Shown here one piece after another: positions 32,755 through 41,418 of a stretch of 64,000 bases of DNA. The notes below the pieces were generated by a model. The model searched no databases. It saw nothing but the letters and a program-made list of their open reading frames with translations, and had not been told where the DNA came from. Location of the stretch: assembly GCF_001644195.2 (NCBI RefSeq), contig NZ_LWBL02000043.1, positions 45,127 to 109,126 of the forward strand, in the 5' to 3' direction. The translations under genes were made by a program, and so were the position numbers. Numbering within the stretch: the stretch's first letter is position 1; every line of letters starts with the position of its first letter. The stretch comes from Bacillus marinisedimentorum. GTDB taxonomy: Bacteria > Bacillota > Bacilli > Bacillales > Bacillaceae_O.

Positions 32755-33147
32755 TTGATCGAATTTAAAATGAAAGAAGAAGTAGGATTTAAGGCAGATC
32801 TGGAATTCGGCACACTTGAAGTGGCCGGGCAGGATGAATACGGATTTCGTCCCTATCAGCTCATGGTTGCATCTGTAGCGGTATGCAGCGGCGGCGTCCT
32901 TCGAAAAATCCTTGAGAAAAAGCGGCTGGACATCAGTGATATTACAATCCAGGCTGATGTCGAACGCAATGAAGCGGAAGCCGACCGGATTGAAAAAATG
33001 AACATCCATTTCATCATTAAGGGAAAGGATCTTGAACAGCGAAAAATCGAACGGTCAATGGAACTCGCAAAAAAGAATTGTTCGATGGCCCAGTCTGTTA
33101 AAGACAGCATCATGATTAACGAAACTTTTGAATTGATAGAAGGCTGA
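32755..33147 (+). CDS. OsmC/Ohr-family peroxiredoxin-like protein
   Basis: A 130-residue OsmC-fold protein that would reduce organic hydroperoxides. The two conserved redox cysteines are in MVASVAVCSGGVLRKIL and AKKNCSMAQSVKDSIMI; the Glu of the first half is also present. The start is open: GTG 32746, ATG 32749 and TTG 32755 are in frame; the site AGGAGTGAT fits the TTG best by spacing, so I choose it. It is monocistronic and followed by a terminator. Confidence 0.82.
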   Translation: MIEFKMKEEVGFKADLEFGTLEVAGQDEYGFRPYQLMVASVAVCSGGVLRKILEKKRLDISDITIQADVERNEAEADRIEKMNIHFIIKGKDLEQRKIERSMELAKKNCSMAQSVKDSIMINETFELIEG

Positions 33148-33154
33148 TCCCCAT

Positions 33155-33182
33155 GCTCCGTCGATGACGGAGCCTTTTTTTG
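33155..33182 (+). terminator. Rho-independent terminator
   Basis: GCTCCGTC / GACGGAGC stem followed by a T-run, shortly after the OsmC stop. Confidence 0.88.
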
Positions 33183-33279
33183 AGGTGAAGGTTCGAAACT
33201 TGAACCAGGGGGTAAGGTGATTTTAAGCGTTCGCTGTTTAGTGATGCTATCTAATAAATAGTTGGAAAAAGGTTAGCCA

Positions 33280-33459
33280 ATGAATAAAGTATTTACTTTA
33301 CTCGTATTTATCGGAGTGCCTGTTTCAGTTGCAGGCGGTTTGCTGAACTGGGAACCGGCTTTTCTGTTTGTAATATATTCTGCGACGATTATAGCGTTTG
33401 CTTCCTTTATGGGGCGGGCCGCAAAAGGCCTTGCTGTCGCTTGGCGGAAGCAAGTGTGA
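33280..33459 (+). pseudogene. yfkE: Truncated remnant of yfkE (Ca2+/H+ antiporter)
   Basis: A 59-codon frame starting MNKVFTLLVFIGVPVSVAGG, with AAAAAGG upstream. Its first 50 residues, including NWEPAFLFVIYSATIIAFASFMGRA, resemble the N-terminus of the ChaA/YfkE antiporter family, where the protein normally continues for about 350 residues. Here the match stops after GRAAKGLAVA, the frame ends at TGA 33457-33459, and the 21-bp GTGAAA array begins within 60 bases. Its position, between an MFS gene and yfkD, is where yfkE is found in B. subtilis. I infer an internal deletion or replacement; a 59-residue membrane peptide might still be made. Confidence 0.65.
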
Positions 33460-33499
33460 CAGGGTGTGAGAAAGTGCTCTTGTGGTTTGATGCCGATAG

Positions 33500-33765
33500 G
33501 GCGTTTTGGCGTGAAATCGCCGGGTAACGGCGTGAAACGGGGATTGCGGCGTGAAACGGCCGGGTTACGGCGCGAATAAGCGGGGCTCCGACGTGAAAAA
33601 TCCACTTTTCCGCATGAAAAATTATAATTATGGCGTGAAAACCGGCCATCGCAGGAGAAAGCCTGGATAGCCGGCGTGAAAGAACGGGAAAACAGCATGA
33701 AAATAAGTTGCGTGACGCGAAATCACAAGGTCCACAGCATAAAACAGCCCGGTTATGCAGCAATA
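33500..33765. repeat. 21-bp tandem array with GTGAAA core
   Basis: Cores (GTGAAA or one-base variants) begin at 33511, 33532, 33551, 33572, 33593, 33614, 33635, 33655, 33676, 33697, 33718, 33739 and about 33760: thirteen units at 19-22 bases, mostly exactly 21. The unit is roughly NNGGCGTGAAANNNNNNNGGN. It fills the gap between the yfkE remnant and the MATE gene. It is not coding on either strand by any sign I can see. Confidence 0.8.
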
Positions 33766-33890
33766 AGCCGGAAAACTTAATGAAATTACACTGCCAGGAA
33801 AACCGGCGGCAACTCATGCCGAGCGGTTGTGATTGTTTTTTTCAGCAAACACACGTTTCACCAGCATTATCAAATGAAGGGGGGAGAGAA

Positions 33891-35243
33891 ATGGCCGATG
33901 CTTACGACTTTACAACCGGGAGCATCTGGAAAAAGATGCTCCTGTTTTCCGGTCCCATCTTTTTAACAAACATTTTGCAAACCTCTTATCAATTTATTGA
34001 CAGCATCTGGGTCGGGAATTTGCTCGGTGCGGGAGCGCTGGGTGCCATTTCGATCTCAGCTACGGTCATTTTCACTGTTCTGTCCTTTATCATCGGGATT
34101 AACAGCGCAACGCTGACGATATTATCCCAGAAAAAGGGGCAGCAAGATGAGATAGGGCTGAAAAAGTCACTAAATGCTTTTACCGTAGTCCTTACAATCA
34201 TGTCTATCAGTTTTGGGCTGATTGGTTATGCTGTGACAGATTGGATTCTGAGGCTGATGGGAACTCCAGAAGACATCCTTCCTTTAGCCCGCAGTTACCT
34301 TCATATCAATTTTCTAGGTATTATCATGCTGTTCGGCTATAACTTTATAGGAACCGTATTGCGGGCACTTGGGGACAGCCGCACACCGATCCGGTTTGTG
34401 ACGGCAGCTGTCGTACTGAATGCTTTTTTCGATCCGCTTTTCATTTCTTATTATGATATGGGGATCGCAGGTGCCGCCTATGCGACGATTGCCGCCCAGG
34501 GAGTGGCGTTCTTTTATGGGCTTATTTATTCTCTCATGAAGAAAAAGGTGCCGTTTATCAAGCCTTATGTTCCTGAAAAAGAATATCTTTATGCGCTTTT
34601 TAAAGTAGGCTTGCCGGCGGGTCTGCAAATGATGGCCATTTCAGCGGGTGTTATGGCGATTATGACAGTTGTCACCCGCTTTGGGGAAGATGTCACAGCC
34701 GGCTTCGGAGCCGCCCAGCGGATTGACAGTATCATTATGCTTCCGGCTTTTACTCTCGGTTCGGCCGTGAATAGTATGGCGGGTCAGAACATAGGTGCAG
34801 GAAAATGGGACCGAGTAGGGGAAATCGCCCAAAAATCTGTCATGCTCATCCTTACTGTCATGTTTTCCATCAGTGCCGTCATTTTTTTCACAGGTGAGTA
34901 TTTGATCCGGCTATTCGTTGATGATCAGGGGACAATTGAATTCGGCGCCCTTTATTTGCAAACCATTGCGTTTTTTTATCCGTTTCTCGGCATCAACTTT
35001 GTGTTGAACGGCGTAGTGCGGTCATCAGGTGCTATGTTCCAGGTGCTTGTGCTCAATTTGATCTCTTTCTGGGTGCTTCGCTATCCGCTGTCGTACCTGT
35101 TTTCAAACTGGTACGGAGAGAGAGGCATCGCAATCGGGATGGGTATCAGCCTGGTCATCAGCAGCTTCATCGCTGCCGGTTACTATGTTTATGGGGGCTG
35201 GCGAAACGTAAAGGTGTTCAATGATAAAGGAGAAGGGACTTAA
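33891..35243 (+). CDS. MATE-family efflux transporter
   Basis: A 450-residue membrane protein with twelve hydrophobic segments of the MATE superfamily (multidrug/Na+ or H+ antiport). Typical stretches are GSIWKKMLLFSGPIFLTNIL, QFIDSIWVGNLLGAGALGAIS and RIDSIIMLPAFTLGSAVNSMAGQNIGA. I use the ATG at 33891 with GGGGGGAG before it. The frame is open for 61 codons further upstream into the 21-bp repeat array, but that part is compositionally alien and unlikely to be translated. Confidence 0.9.
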   Translation: MADAYDFTTGSIWKKMLLFSGPIFLTNILQTSYQFIDSIWVGNLLGAGALGAISISATVIFTVLSFIIGINSATLTILSQKKGQQDEIGLKKSLNAFTVVLTIMSISFGLIGYAVTDWILRLMGTPEDILPLARSYLHINFLGIIMLFGYNFIGTVLRALGDSRTPIRFVTAAVVLNAFFDPLFISYYDMGIAGAAYATIAAQGVAFFYGLIYSLMKKKVPFIKPYVPEKEYLYALFKVGLPAGLQMMAISAGVMAIMTVVTRFGEDVTAGFGAAQRIDSIIMLPAFTLGSAVNSMAGQNIGAGKWDRVGEIAQKSVMLILTVMFSISAVIFFTGEYLIRLFVDDQGTIEFGALYLQTIAFFYPFLGINFVLNGVVRSSGAMFQVLVLNLISFWVLRYPLSYLFSNWYGERGIAIGMGISLVISSFIAAGYYVYGGWRNVKVFNDKGEGT

Positions 35244-35356
35244 GTTTCAGGATCCTGTTTTCCGAGTGCTGATCCAATTTTATTTCTCATGTATGGATAA
35301 ACTCAATTCCTTTCGAAAAAAATACGAATACCATCACGAAAGGAGATTTTACGAAC

Positions 35357-36157
35357 ATGAGAAAAAAATTAACGGTACTGTTACTTATATCATGCATGCT
35401 GATGCTTATTCCTTCATTGGCAGCCGCCAAAAAACCGGACGGGAACAAGCAGGTGGTCCCGGATTCCGTCATCAACATTTCCAAGGAAAACACGTATCCG
35501 AATCCTGCCCAGGAACTTCCGTATTTGCAGCCAAGCGATCTGGCCAAGGAGCTGCTTGATACATCGGATGAAAAAATCACAAATCCCAACCTCATCCGGA
35601 TTTTAAACGAAACATCCATTAATAATGCGCCGCTCGCTTTTGGATACCGGGCGACTGTTTACCTCGGTCAGTGGCCGCTCCGCTATGATTCAGATGAAGC
35701 GAGCGCAAACTGGGAATATCATAAAGTAAATGTCAACAAGATTGATAATAGGGGCGGCAAGGCTCCACAGCGCCTTTATTATCAGCAGGAACAGGAAAAA
35801 ACGGTAAAAGGGGCACTTACAACGAAGGTTCCACATTCGGATGATGTGAAAAAAATGATGCTCCTCCATGCAATGGAGCAGTCGAAGCTTCCTCTTTCAT
35901 TCAGTACGATTATCGGAAAAGGGACGAAAAAAGATCAAATTTACAATGTCGCTCCGAAAAAAATCGGGTATTTGAACGCCTATGTGCCGGCTGTGAATGA
36001 AAAAGGAAAAGTGACCTATGGGGAAGTGTATCTGCAGCTGAAAGGCAATAAACGCAGCATCGTCGTGAAAAATGTGACCCAGCAGGGAATCGGTGCCTGG
36101 ATTCCGATACAGGACCACCTTTCTTTTTCGTTTACTGCTTCTGATGTGCCGAAATAA
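35357..36157 (+). CDS. yfkD: YfkD-family secreted protein
   Basis: A 266-residue protein with a signal peptide (about residues 1-24, LTVLLLISCMLMLIPSLAAA). The rest matches YfkD of B. subtilis as I recall it: NEKITNPNLIRILNE-type segment (here DEKITNPNLIRILNET), APLAFGYRATVYLGQWPL, a WEYHKVNVN block and a C-terminal QGIGAWIPIQDHLSFSF. The function is unknown. AAAGGAG precedes the ATG. It follows the MATE gene after 113 bases without a terminator in between. Confidence 0.85.
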   Translation: MRKKLTVLLLISCMLMLIPSLAAAKKPDGNKQVVPDSVINISKENTYPNPAQELPYLQPSDLAKELLDTSDEKITNPNLIRILNETSINNAPLAFGYRATVYLGQWPLRYDSDEASANWEYHKVNVNKIDNRGGKAPQRLYYQQEQEKTVKGALTTKVPHSDDVKKMMLLHAMEQSKLPLSFSTIIGKGTKKDQIYNVAPKKIGYLNAYVPAVNEKGKVTYGEVYLQLKGNKRSIVVKNVTQQGIGAWIPIQDHLSFSFTASDVPK

Positions 36158-36246
36158 TCTGCAATCCCAAAAAAATCACGATGGACCTATTGCCTGGATA
36201 TCATAATTTGGATAGCATGGGGGGAAGAGAAGGAGGCTTTCATTTT

Positions 36247-36432
36247 ATGGGCAAGGCAGTAAAAGATAACGAATCCCAACTCAACTACCTTAAAAACCGG
36301 CTTGAACTGTTTATGGATGTCATTGATTCCCTTGATCCGGAATCAACTGATGTTGAAGATATTGACCGTTTATTGGAAATGCTCGATAATATCCAGACAA
36401 AAGTCGACCGGTTCCAAAAAGATAAAAAATAG
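36247..36432 (+). CDS. SE1561-family small protein
   Basis: A 61-residue acidic, helical protein: KDNESQLNYLKNRLELFMDV, then DSLDPESTDVEDIDRLLEML and a Lys-rich end. The pattern fits the SE1561 family of Bacilli, of unknown function. AAGGAGG lies ten bases before the ATG at 36247; an in-frame ATG at 36181 lacks a site. A terminator hairpin follows. Confidence 0.75.
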   Translation: MGKAVKDNESQLNYLKNRLELFMDVIDSLDPESTDVEDIDRLLEMLDNIQTKVDRFQKDKK

Positions 36433-36449
36433 TCATAACGCATCTTGAA

Positions 36450-36481
36450 AACAGGCCGCCATCGGTCTGTTTTTCTTTTTG
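36450..36481 (+). terminator. Rho-independent terminator
   Basis: AAACAGGCCG / CGGTCTGTTT stem and a T-rich tail after the SE1561-like gene. Confidence 0.75.
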
Positions 36482-36559
36482 CCTGGATGGAAAATATCGG
36501 CTGAATGAGCATAGATGCAGCAGAGAAAAATAAGGGAAAACAGGCAAAGGAGTTAATCG

Positions 36560-37375
36560 ATGAAAACAAGGCAACCAATCATAACAGCAATGGCGCTATT
36601 ACTGGCTGTTCTTTTAGGGGCAAGCCCGGCAGCGGCTGAAACGTATTCAAATAAAGCGCTGCACTGGGGCTTCAAGCGCAGTACAGATCACCAGCCCCCT
36701 GATGCAGGCGCACAGTTGAATGAACTCTTGAAAAAGTATGATGCTTTTTATCTGGGAGATACAGAAAAAAAGGATATTTATCTTACGTTCGATAACGGTT
36801 ATGAAAATGGATACACAGAAAAAATCCTTGATGTGCTGAAAGAAAAGAAAGTCCCGGCGGCTTTTTTCGTCACCGGCCATTATTTGGAGGACCAGCCCGA
36901 GCTTGTAAAACGAATGGCAGCGGAAGGACATATTGTCGGCAACCATTCCTGGCACCATCCTGATATGACGACAGTGAGCGACGAGCGCGTCCGCGAAGAG
37001 CTGGATAAAGTGAAAAAGAAATATGAGGAGCTGACAGGGCAAAAAGGGATGTCTTACCTTCGCCCGCCCCGCGGAATTTTCAGCGAACGTACCCTTGCAA
37101 TCAGCAAAGAGCTCGGGTATCAAAACGTATTCTGGTCACTTGCCTTTGTGGACTGGAAGACAGACGCCCAAAGAGGGTGGCGGTATGCTTATGATAATAT
37201 CATGAGACAAATCCATCCTGGTGCTGTCATCCTTTTGCATACCGTTTCCAGTGACAATGCCGATGCACTCGGCAAGGCGATTGATGACCTGAGAAAAGAA
37301 GGGTATACGTTCAAAAGCCTTGATGACCTCACAATCCGCAAGCGGGTACAGGACCCGCTCATCCTCGTGCCATAA
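36560..37375 (+). CDS. pdaA: Delta-lactam-biosynthetic de-N-acetylase PdaA
   Basis: A 271-residue secreted polysaccharide deacetylase. A signal peptide (about 1-27) ends in AAAE. The NodB domain shows YLTFDNGYENGYTEKILDVL (motif 1, with the catalytic Asp), HSWHHPDM (metal His pair), RPPRGIFSE (motif 3), and VILLHTVSSDN (motif 5). The TFDNGYENG form is specific to PdaA, which deacetylates N-acetylmuramic acid, a step needed for muramic delta-lactam in the spore cortex and for germination. Expression in the forespore is expected. GGAG precedes the ATG. Confidence 0.93.
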   Translation: MKTRQPIITAMALLLAVLLGASPAAAETYSNKALHWGFKRSTDHQPPDAGAQLNELLKKYDAFYLGDTEKKDIYLTFDNGYENGYTEKILDVLKEKKVPAAFFVTGHYLEDQPELVKRMAAEGHIVGNHSWHHPDMTTVSDERVREELDKVKKKYEELTGQKGMSYLRPPRGIFSERTLAISKELGYQNVFWSLAFVDWKTDAQRGWRYAYDNIMRQIHPGAVILLHTVSSDNADALGKAIDDLRKEGYTFKSLDDLTIRKRVQDPLILVP

Positions 37376-37378
37376 GTG

Positions 37379-37402
37379 AGCCCTTACCAGGGGGCTTTTT
37401 TT
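37379..37402 (+). terminator. Rho-independent terminator
   Basis: AGCCC / GGGGCT stem with a long T-run just after pdaA. Confidence 0.7.
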
Positions 37403-37487
37403 CTTGGCGGAAAAATTCCTCGAAAGGAAACAGCACGGAGGACATGCTATAATACAACTACTATGTATTGGCAAAGGGTGAAAAGGA

Positions 37488-38357
37488 ATGTGGGAAGAAA
37501 CAGTAAAGCCGGATGCCCCGTACAATTTCAGCCAGGCACTGGACAGGATGTCCATCGATCCGCTGCTCAAATACGATGCAGATAAAAGAATCGTTCATGT
37601 ACCGGTCGCCGCAGGCGGCGTGCCAGCCGTCATAACAGTGCAAAGCCTTGGCGATACGGACAGCCCGCAATTTAAAGTATCCGGTTCCGATAAGAGCCTC
37701 AAAGAAGATGCCCTGAAACAGGTTTCTGCCATTTTTCAATGGGAAACACCACTCGGGCCGATCATGGATCATTTCCAGGACACAGAACTCGGACCGTTAT
37801 TCAAAGCATTCAGAGGCACACCGCTCGTGCGGGATTTCAGCTTGTACGGCTGCCTGATGAAATGCATCATTCATCAGCAGCTGAACATGTCATTCGCCTA
37901 CACCCTCTCGTCGCGCTTCAAAAAAACATTCGGTTTTGAAATAGACGGCGTCTGGTTTTATCCTTCGCCAGAAACAGTCAAGGACCTTCCGTATGAAGCC
38001 CTGCAGGATCTGCAGTTCAGCCGCCGTAAAGCTGAATATGTGATTGACCTGTCAAAGGCTGTATATGAAGGAAGCCTGCAGCTTAAACAGCTCGAACAGA
38101 TGGATGATGAAACGGTTATAAAGGCATTGACCGCTTATAGGGGGATCGGGCCCTGGACCGCAGAAAACATGCTGCTATTCGGTCTTGGCCGGCCGAATCT
38201 CCTGCCGAAAGCGGATATCGGCATTCAAAATGCGATCAAAAAACTTTACGGCATGGAGAAAAAGCCAAATGCTGCCCAAATAGAAGAACTTGGTTCCGAA
38301 TGGGAACCTTATCTAAGCTATGCTTCCCTGTATTTGTGGAGGAGCATCGAGACATAG
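37488..38357 (+). CDS. yfjP: DNA-3-methyladenine glycosylase II (AlkA-like, YfjP)
   Basis: A 289-residue base-excision repair enzyme. The N-terminal ~110 residues are an AlkA-type N domain; the HhH-GPD domain follows. The hairpin is [22 protein letters not shown], and the catalytic Asp is in [16 protein letters not shown] conserved [21 protein letters not shown] helix precedes it. It removes alkylated purines. AAAAGGAATG surrounds the start, giving a tight site. Its 3' end runs to 20 bases before the methyltransferase start, so the two are probably cotranscribed, as yfjP-yfjO. Confidence 0.9.
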   Translation: MWEETVKPDAPYNFSQALDRMSIDPLLKYDADKRIVHVPVAAGGVPAVITVQSLGDTDSPQFKVSGSDKSLKEDALKQVSAIFQWETPLGPIMDHFQDTELGPLFKAFRGTPLVRDFSLYGCLMKCIIHQQLNMSFAYTLSSRFKKTFGFEIDGVWFYPSPETVKDLPYEALQDLQFSRRKAEYVIDLSKAVYEGSLQLKQLEQMDDETVIKALTAYRGIGPWTAENMLLFGLGRPNLLPKADIGIQNAIKKLYGMEKKPNAAQIEELGSEWEPYLSYASLYLWRSIET

Positions 38358-38376
38358 ACATGGAGTTGTTATAAAT

Positions 38377-39756
38377 ATGGATGAAAAGAATCAGCCCCTT
38401 AAAAGGGGACAAACCTTTCCGTTGACAATCAAACGGCTGGGAATCAATGGGGAAGGCGTCGGCTTTTTCAAAAAGCAGGCCGTCTTCATTCCCGGCGCGC
38501 TTCCCGGTGAAGAAGTTGTGGCCGAAGCTGTGAAAGTAAGCCAGAAGTTCGCCGAAGCCAAAATCAAAAAAATCCGCAAGCGGTCCAGTGAGAGGGTCGC
38601 CGCCCCTTGTCCGGTCTATGAAAGCTGCGGAGGCTGCCAGCTTCAGCATTTGTCTTATGAAGGACAGCTTAATCAGAAACGGGATATGGTGAAACAGGCG
38701 TTTGAACGCTATACAAAATTCCCGGCCGACAAGCTTGAAACCAGGAAGACAATCGGCATGGACAACCCATGGGGATACCGGAATAAATCCCAGCTGCAAG
38801 CAGGGAACAAAGAAGGGAAAATCCTTGCCGGACTGTATGGGTTGAACTCCCATGAACTTGTGGACATCACGGAATGCAAAATTCATCATCCTGAGTCAAA
38901 CAGGGTCACCGAAGTGGTGAAAGACATTTTGCAGGATCTCAATATCCCTGCCTATAACGAGAAAAAACGGCGTGGATTTGTTCGGACGATCGTCACAAGA
39001 GTAAGCTTTGCGACCGGCCAGACTCAGCTTGTCCTGGTAACGGCAAAAACCGATTTTCCGAAAAAGGAACTATTCATAGAAGAAGTGAAAAAACGGCTTC
39101 CGGATATCACGTCAGTCATGCAAAACGTCAATAACAAAAAAACATCTGTCATTTTCGGTGAAGAAATGGTCCACATGCACGGCGACGAAGTGATAGAGGA
39201 ACAGCTCGGCGACTTTTCTTTTGAACTGTCGGCACGGTCGTTTTTCCAATTGAATCCGCAACAGACCGTCACCCTCTATAACGAGGCCAAAAAAGCTGCC
39301 AGACTGACCGGCAAAGAAAAAGTTGTCGATGCATACTGCGGTGTCGGCACGATCGGCATGTGGGTAGCAGATGAAGCCGGAGAAGTCCGCGGAATGGATA
39401 CGATCGCACCTGCAATTGAAGATGCAAAAAAGAATGCCGAACGCCACGGCATAAAAAACGCGGAGTTCTATACAGGCGAAGCAGAAAAGCTGCTTCCGGA
39501 ATGGGTCAATAAAGGCTGGAAGCCGGATGTCGTGATGGTCGACCCGCCCCGCTCCGGATTGCACCAAAAACTGATCGACACCATTTTGAAAGTAAAGCCG
39601 AAACGGATCGTCTATATTTCATGCAACCCGTCAACACTTGCCAAAAATGCGGCCCAGCTGGCTAAAAAATATGACGTGAAGTACATGCAGCCGGTGGATA
39701 TGTTTCCGCATACGGCGCATATTGAAGTGGTGGCGGTGTTTGAGATGCGGAAGTAA
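38377..39756 (+). CDS. rlmCD: 23S rRNA (uracil-5-)-methyltransferase, RlmCD type
   Basis: A 459-residue SAM-dependent RNA methyltransferase of the TrmA/RumA group. An N-terminal TRAM domain (about 8-65) is followed by a 4Fe-4S site [15 protein letters not shown] with a fourth Cys in [10 protein letters not shown]. The methyltransferase part shows [16 protein letters not shown] (SAM site), [16 protein letters not shown] and [16 protein letters not shown] with the catalytic Cys. B. subtilis has two such proteins (YefA/RlmCD and YfjO); position suggests the yfjO place, and the length suits either. The ATG at 38377 follows GGAGTTG. Confidence 0.88.
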   Translation: MDEKNQPLKRGQTFPLTIKRLGINGEGVGFFKKQAVFIPGALPGEEVVAEAVKVSQKFAEAKIKKIRKRSSERVAAPCPVYESCGGCQLQHLSYEGQLNQKRDMVKQAFERYTKFPADKLETRKTIGMDNPWGYRNKSQLQAGNKEGKILAGLYGLNSHELVDITECKIHHPESNRVTEVVKDILQDLNIPAYNEKKRRGFVRTIVTRVSFATGQTQLVLVTAKTDFPKKELFIEEVKKRLPDITSVMQNVNNKKTSVIFGEEMVHMHGDEVIEEQLGDFSFELSARSFFQLNPQQTVTLYNEAKKAARLTGKEKVVDAYCGVGTIGMWVADEAGEVRGMDTIAPAIEDAKKNAERHGIKNAEFYTGEAEKLLPEWVNKGWKPDVVMVDPPRSGLHQKLIDTILKVKPKRIVYISCNPSTLAKNAAQLAKKYDVKYMQPVDMFPHTAHIEVVAVFEMRK

Positions 39757-39810
39757 AAACTTGGCTCTCCCGGTTTTTTCTGAAAGGGGCAGCATATATT
39801 CCAGAAAATA

Positions 39811-39857
39811 AAAAAGCCGGACACTCATGCTTATATGCATTGAGTGTCCGGCTTTTT
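39811..39857 (+). terminator. Strong Rho-independent terminator
   Basis: AAAAAGCCGGACACTCA / TGAGTGTCCGGCTTTTT, a perfect 17-base stem around a 13-base loop, 54 bases after the methyltransferase gene. Bidirectional by form. Confidence 0.92.
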
Positions 39858-39940
39858 ATCTTCAATATACGACCCCATATTGCTGTGGTGCACACCCGTG
39901 ACAGTTTTTTATCAAACCGGTGTTCTGTTGGTATTTTATT

Positions 39941-40132
39941 TCAGCAAAATTGACATTTTATATATTGCCTTTGTCTTGAGTTAATGGTCTTTATTATAAA
40001 TTCTGAGACAATGTCAATAACCTCGGATCTTCTGCGGTGGATGATCGCCTCTAATGGAAGTTTGTTTTTCAAATCACGGGCAGTGGTAATAGTATAATTG
40101 CCTGTCAGAGAGATATACACATCCTTATCCAC
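39941..40132 (-). CDS. Possible small protein, helix-rich (63 aa)
   Basis: A GTG-started frame: MDKDVYISLTGNYTIT, then ARDLKNKLPLEAIIHRRRSEVIDI and VSEFIIKTINSRQRQ. The middle resembles the two helices of a small DNA-binding fold, but I do not recognise a family. The first codons overlap a DnaA box, and no good ribosome binding site precedes the GTG. It could be a chance frame or a fragment. Confidence 0.25.
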   Translation of the reverse strand: MDKDVYISLTGNYTITTARDLKNKLPLEAIIHRRRSEVIDIVSEFIIKTINSRQRQYIKCQFC

Positions 40133-40285
40133 AAATGCATCTGTGTATCAACAGCATTATACGATGTTATTAACAATATCCACAATAGAGAGGGGTCTTA
40201 TACACAAAAATCCACCGAATAAAAGTGAGGCATTAAAACACGAAAGAAAACGGTTTATCCACATTGTTAACACCTCTGTGGATAA
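40113..40285. promoter_or_regulatory. DnaA-box cluster
   Basis: Four perfect TTATNCACA boxes: 40125-40133 (TTATCCACA), 40198-40206 (TTATACACA), 40255-40263 (TTATCCACA) and, inverted, 40277-40285 (TGTGGATAA). Three boxes with one mismatch are at 40113-40121, 40142-40150 (inverted) and 40176-40184. Seven boxes in 173 bases is far above chance. The region is AT-rich and non-coding, apart from a doubtful 63-codon frame, and lies between a terminator and yfhD. Confidence 0.75.
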
Positions 40286-40344
40286 CTTTTATCAACAGAA
40301 GTGGAGGCGTAAATCGTTTTGGTTCTGAATCCTGAATACAAAAC

Positions 40345-40372
40345 AAAAAAGGTCCCCGGGAAACGGGAACCT
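40345..40372 (-). terminator. Terminator of yfhD
   Basis: GGTTCCCG / CGGGGACC-type stem and a T-run on the minus strand, ten bases after the stop of the YfhD-like gene. Confidence 0.7.
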
Positions 40373-40382
40373 ATCTCCTAAC

Positions 40383-40556
40383 TTAATCATGCTTTTTTGC
40401 CCGCTGATCAGCTTCTCTTGAGCGTTCCTGCGCTTCGCGGTCTTCCTGGTCGGCTAACTCCTGGGAGAATTCGATGTCTTTACCATCGGGGGTTTTATTC
40501 GATCTCATGACATCATTCGGATCCGGTGCCTGTTCATTTCGTTTTTTCTCGTCCAT
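40383..40556 (-). CDS. yfhD: YfhD-family small protein
   Basis: A 57-residue hydrophilic protein with the YfhD signature: TPDGKDIEFSQELADQEDRE, then AQERSREADQRAKKHD. Function is unknown; it is conserved in Bacillus next to yfhE. The ATG at 40556 is preceded by AAGGAGTGGATATC; an in-frame GTG at 40565 overlaps that site. It sits directly downstream of the yfhE-like gene on the same strand. Confidence 0.78.
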   Translation of the reverse strand: MDEKKRNEQAPDPNDVMRSNKTPDGKDIEFSQELADQEDREAQERSREADQRAKKHD

Positions 40557-40639
40557 GATATCCACTCCTTTTCAGGAATTGAGTTCCTGGAATTTTTTGT
40601 CCATGTTATGATTTTACCCGCCGTGTTGATGATGTAATC

Positions 40640-40750
40640 TTATTTTCCGCCGGCGCGGTCAGCTGCCCTGAATTCATGGCCGTATAAGACTTCCTGTGTT
40701 TTTCGCAATGTTTTGCGCTGGGCTTTTTCCTTTTTCCGCTTTGCTTCCAT
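40640..40750 (-). CDS. yfhE: YfhE-family small protein (36 aa)
   Basis: A 36-residue basic protein: MEAKRKKEKAQRKTLR, then KTQEVLYGHEFRAADRAGGK. The KTQEVLYxxEFxAADRA motif matches YfhE of B. subtilis, which is of similar size. AGGCAGG lies upstream of the ATG. It precedes the yfhD-like gene on the same strand, keeping the yfhD-yfhE pair; the separation is 84 bases. Function is unknown. Confidence 0.78.
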   Translation of the reverse strand: MEAKRKKEKAQRKTLRKTQEVLYGHEFRAADRAGGK

Positions 40751-40827
40751 ATACTCAACCTGCCTTTATGTAGGATTTATCTTTAGCTTTTCTCTCCGGC
40801 TGGGAAAGTATACTTCTTGCGCAATGT

Positions 40828-40853
40828 AAAAAAGCCTGCACAGGGCAGGCTTT
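40828..40853 (-). terminator. Terminator of the GNAT gene
   Basis: AAAGCCTGC / GCAGGCTTT hairpin with a T-run on the minus strand; it touches the stop codon of the acetyltransferase gene. Confidence 0.8.
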
Positions 40854-41410
40854 CAAGCTTCAAGACGCTGTTCGGATACTTCTTCCTCGATTGACCGCAT
40901 CGTATGAAGTGTGTACTGGTCTTTTGGGATTTCAAAAAGGTTATAGGTGAGTCCGTTTGCGTTGAGCTGTTCAAAGATGTGTGTTTTTGTTTCATTGGCA
41001 AGGACAACGTAAGGCAGCTTTTGGGCGGCTCTAGTTGAACGGACGTTCTGCAATCTGATGCGCATGTAAATGGTTTCGATGTCCAGTTCGTAGAACAATT
41101 CGTTGAAGAAGTGTTTCTTTGCTTCCTGATTATAGCCTTTGCCGAAATAGGGCTGGCCGATCCAGGTGCCGAGAAAGCCGGACTTCTCCTGGACGTCGAA
41201 CAGATTGATCGTTCCGATTGGGTATCCCCATTCATCAAGAATTGTCCTTGAGATCAATTCGCCGCGTTCTTCGGCTTCGATTGTCTGTTTCGTCATAAAC
41301 AGGAATTCATCATAGGAATAAGCCTTATGACGGACGTATGGAAAAACTTCAGGGTGCACCATCAGATCATACAGGGTATGAGAGTCTGCCAGGTCGCGTT
41401 TTTTAAGCAT
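40853..41410 (-). CDS. GNAT-family N-acetyltransferase
   Basis: A 185-residue acetyltransferase of the RimJ/RimL-like GNAT type. It begins MLKKRDLADSHTLYDLMVHPEVFPYV; the strand preceding the acetyl-CoA loop is TWIGQPYFGKGYNQEAKKHFF (a divergent Q/RxxGxG/A, here YFGKGYNQEA), and IYMRIRLQNVRSTRAAQKL is the usual N-x-x-S helix. The substrate is unknown. GGAGGG precedes the ATG at 41410, and that site can be paired in a hairpin. The 220-base leader holds a tRNA-like structure, which suggests control at the RNA level. Confidence 0.85.
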   Translation of the reverse strand: MLKKRDLADSHTLYDLMVHPEVFPYVRHKAYSYDEFLFMTKQTIEAEERGELISRTILDEWGYPIGTINLFDVQEKSGFLGTWIGQPYFGKGYNQEAKKHFFNELFYELDIETIYMRIRLQNVRSTRAAQKLPYVVLANETKTHIFEQLNANGLTYNLFEIPKDQYTLHTMRSIEEEVSEQRLEA

Positions 41411-41418
41411 AAAAAAAT

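Noticed and set aside
33708..33890. N-terminal extension of the MATE transporter by 61 codons
   Set aside because: The extension is read through the 21-bp array; a strong ribosome binding site precedes the internal ATG, and MATE proteins begin at that point.
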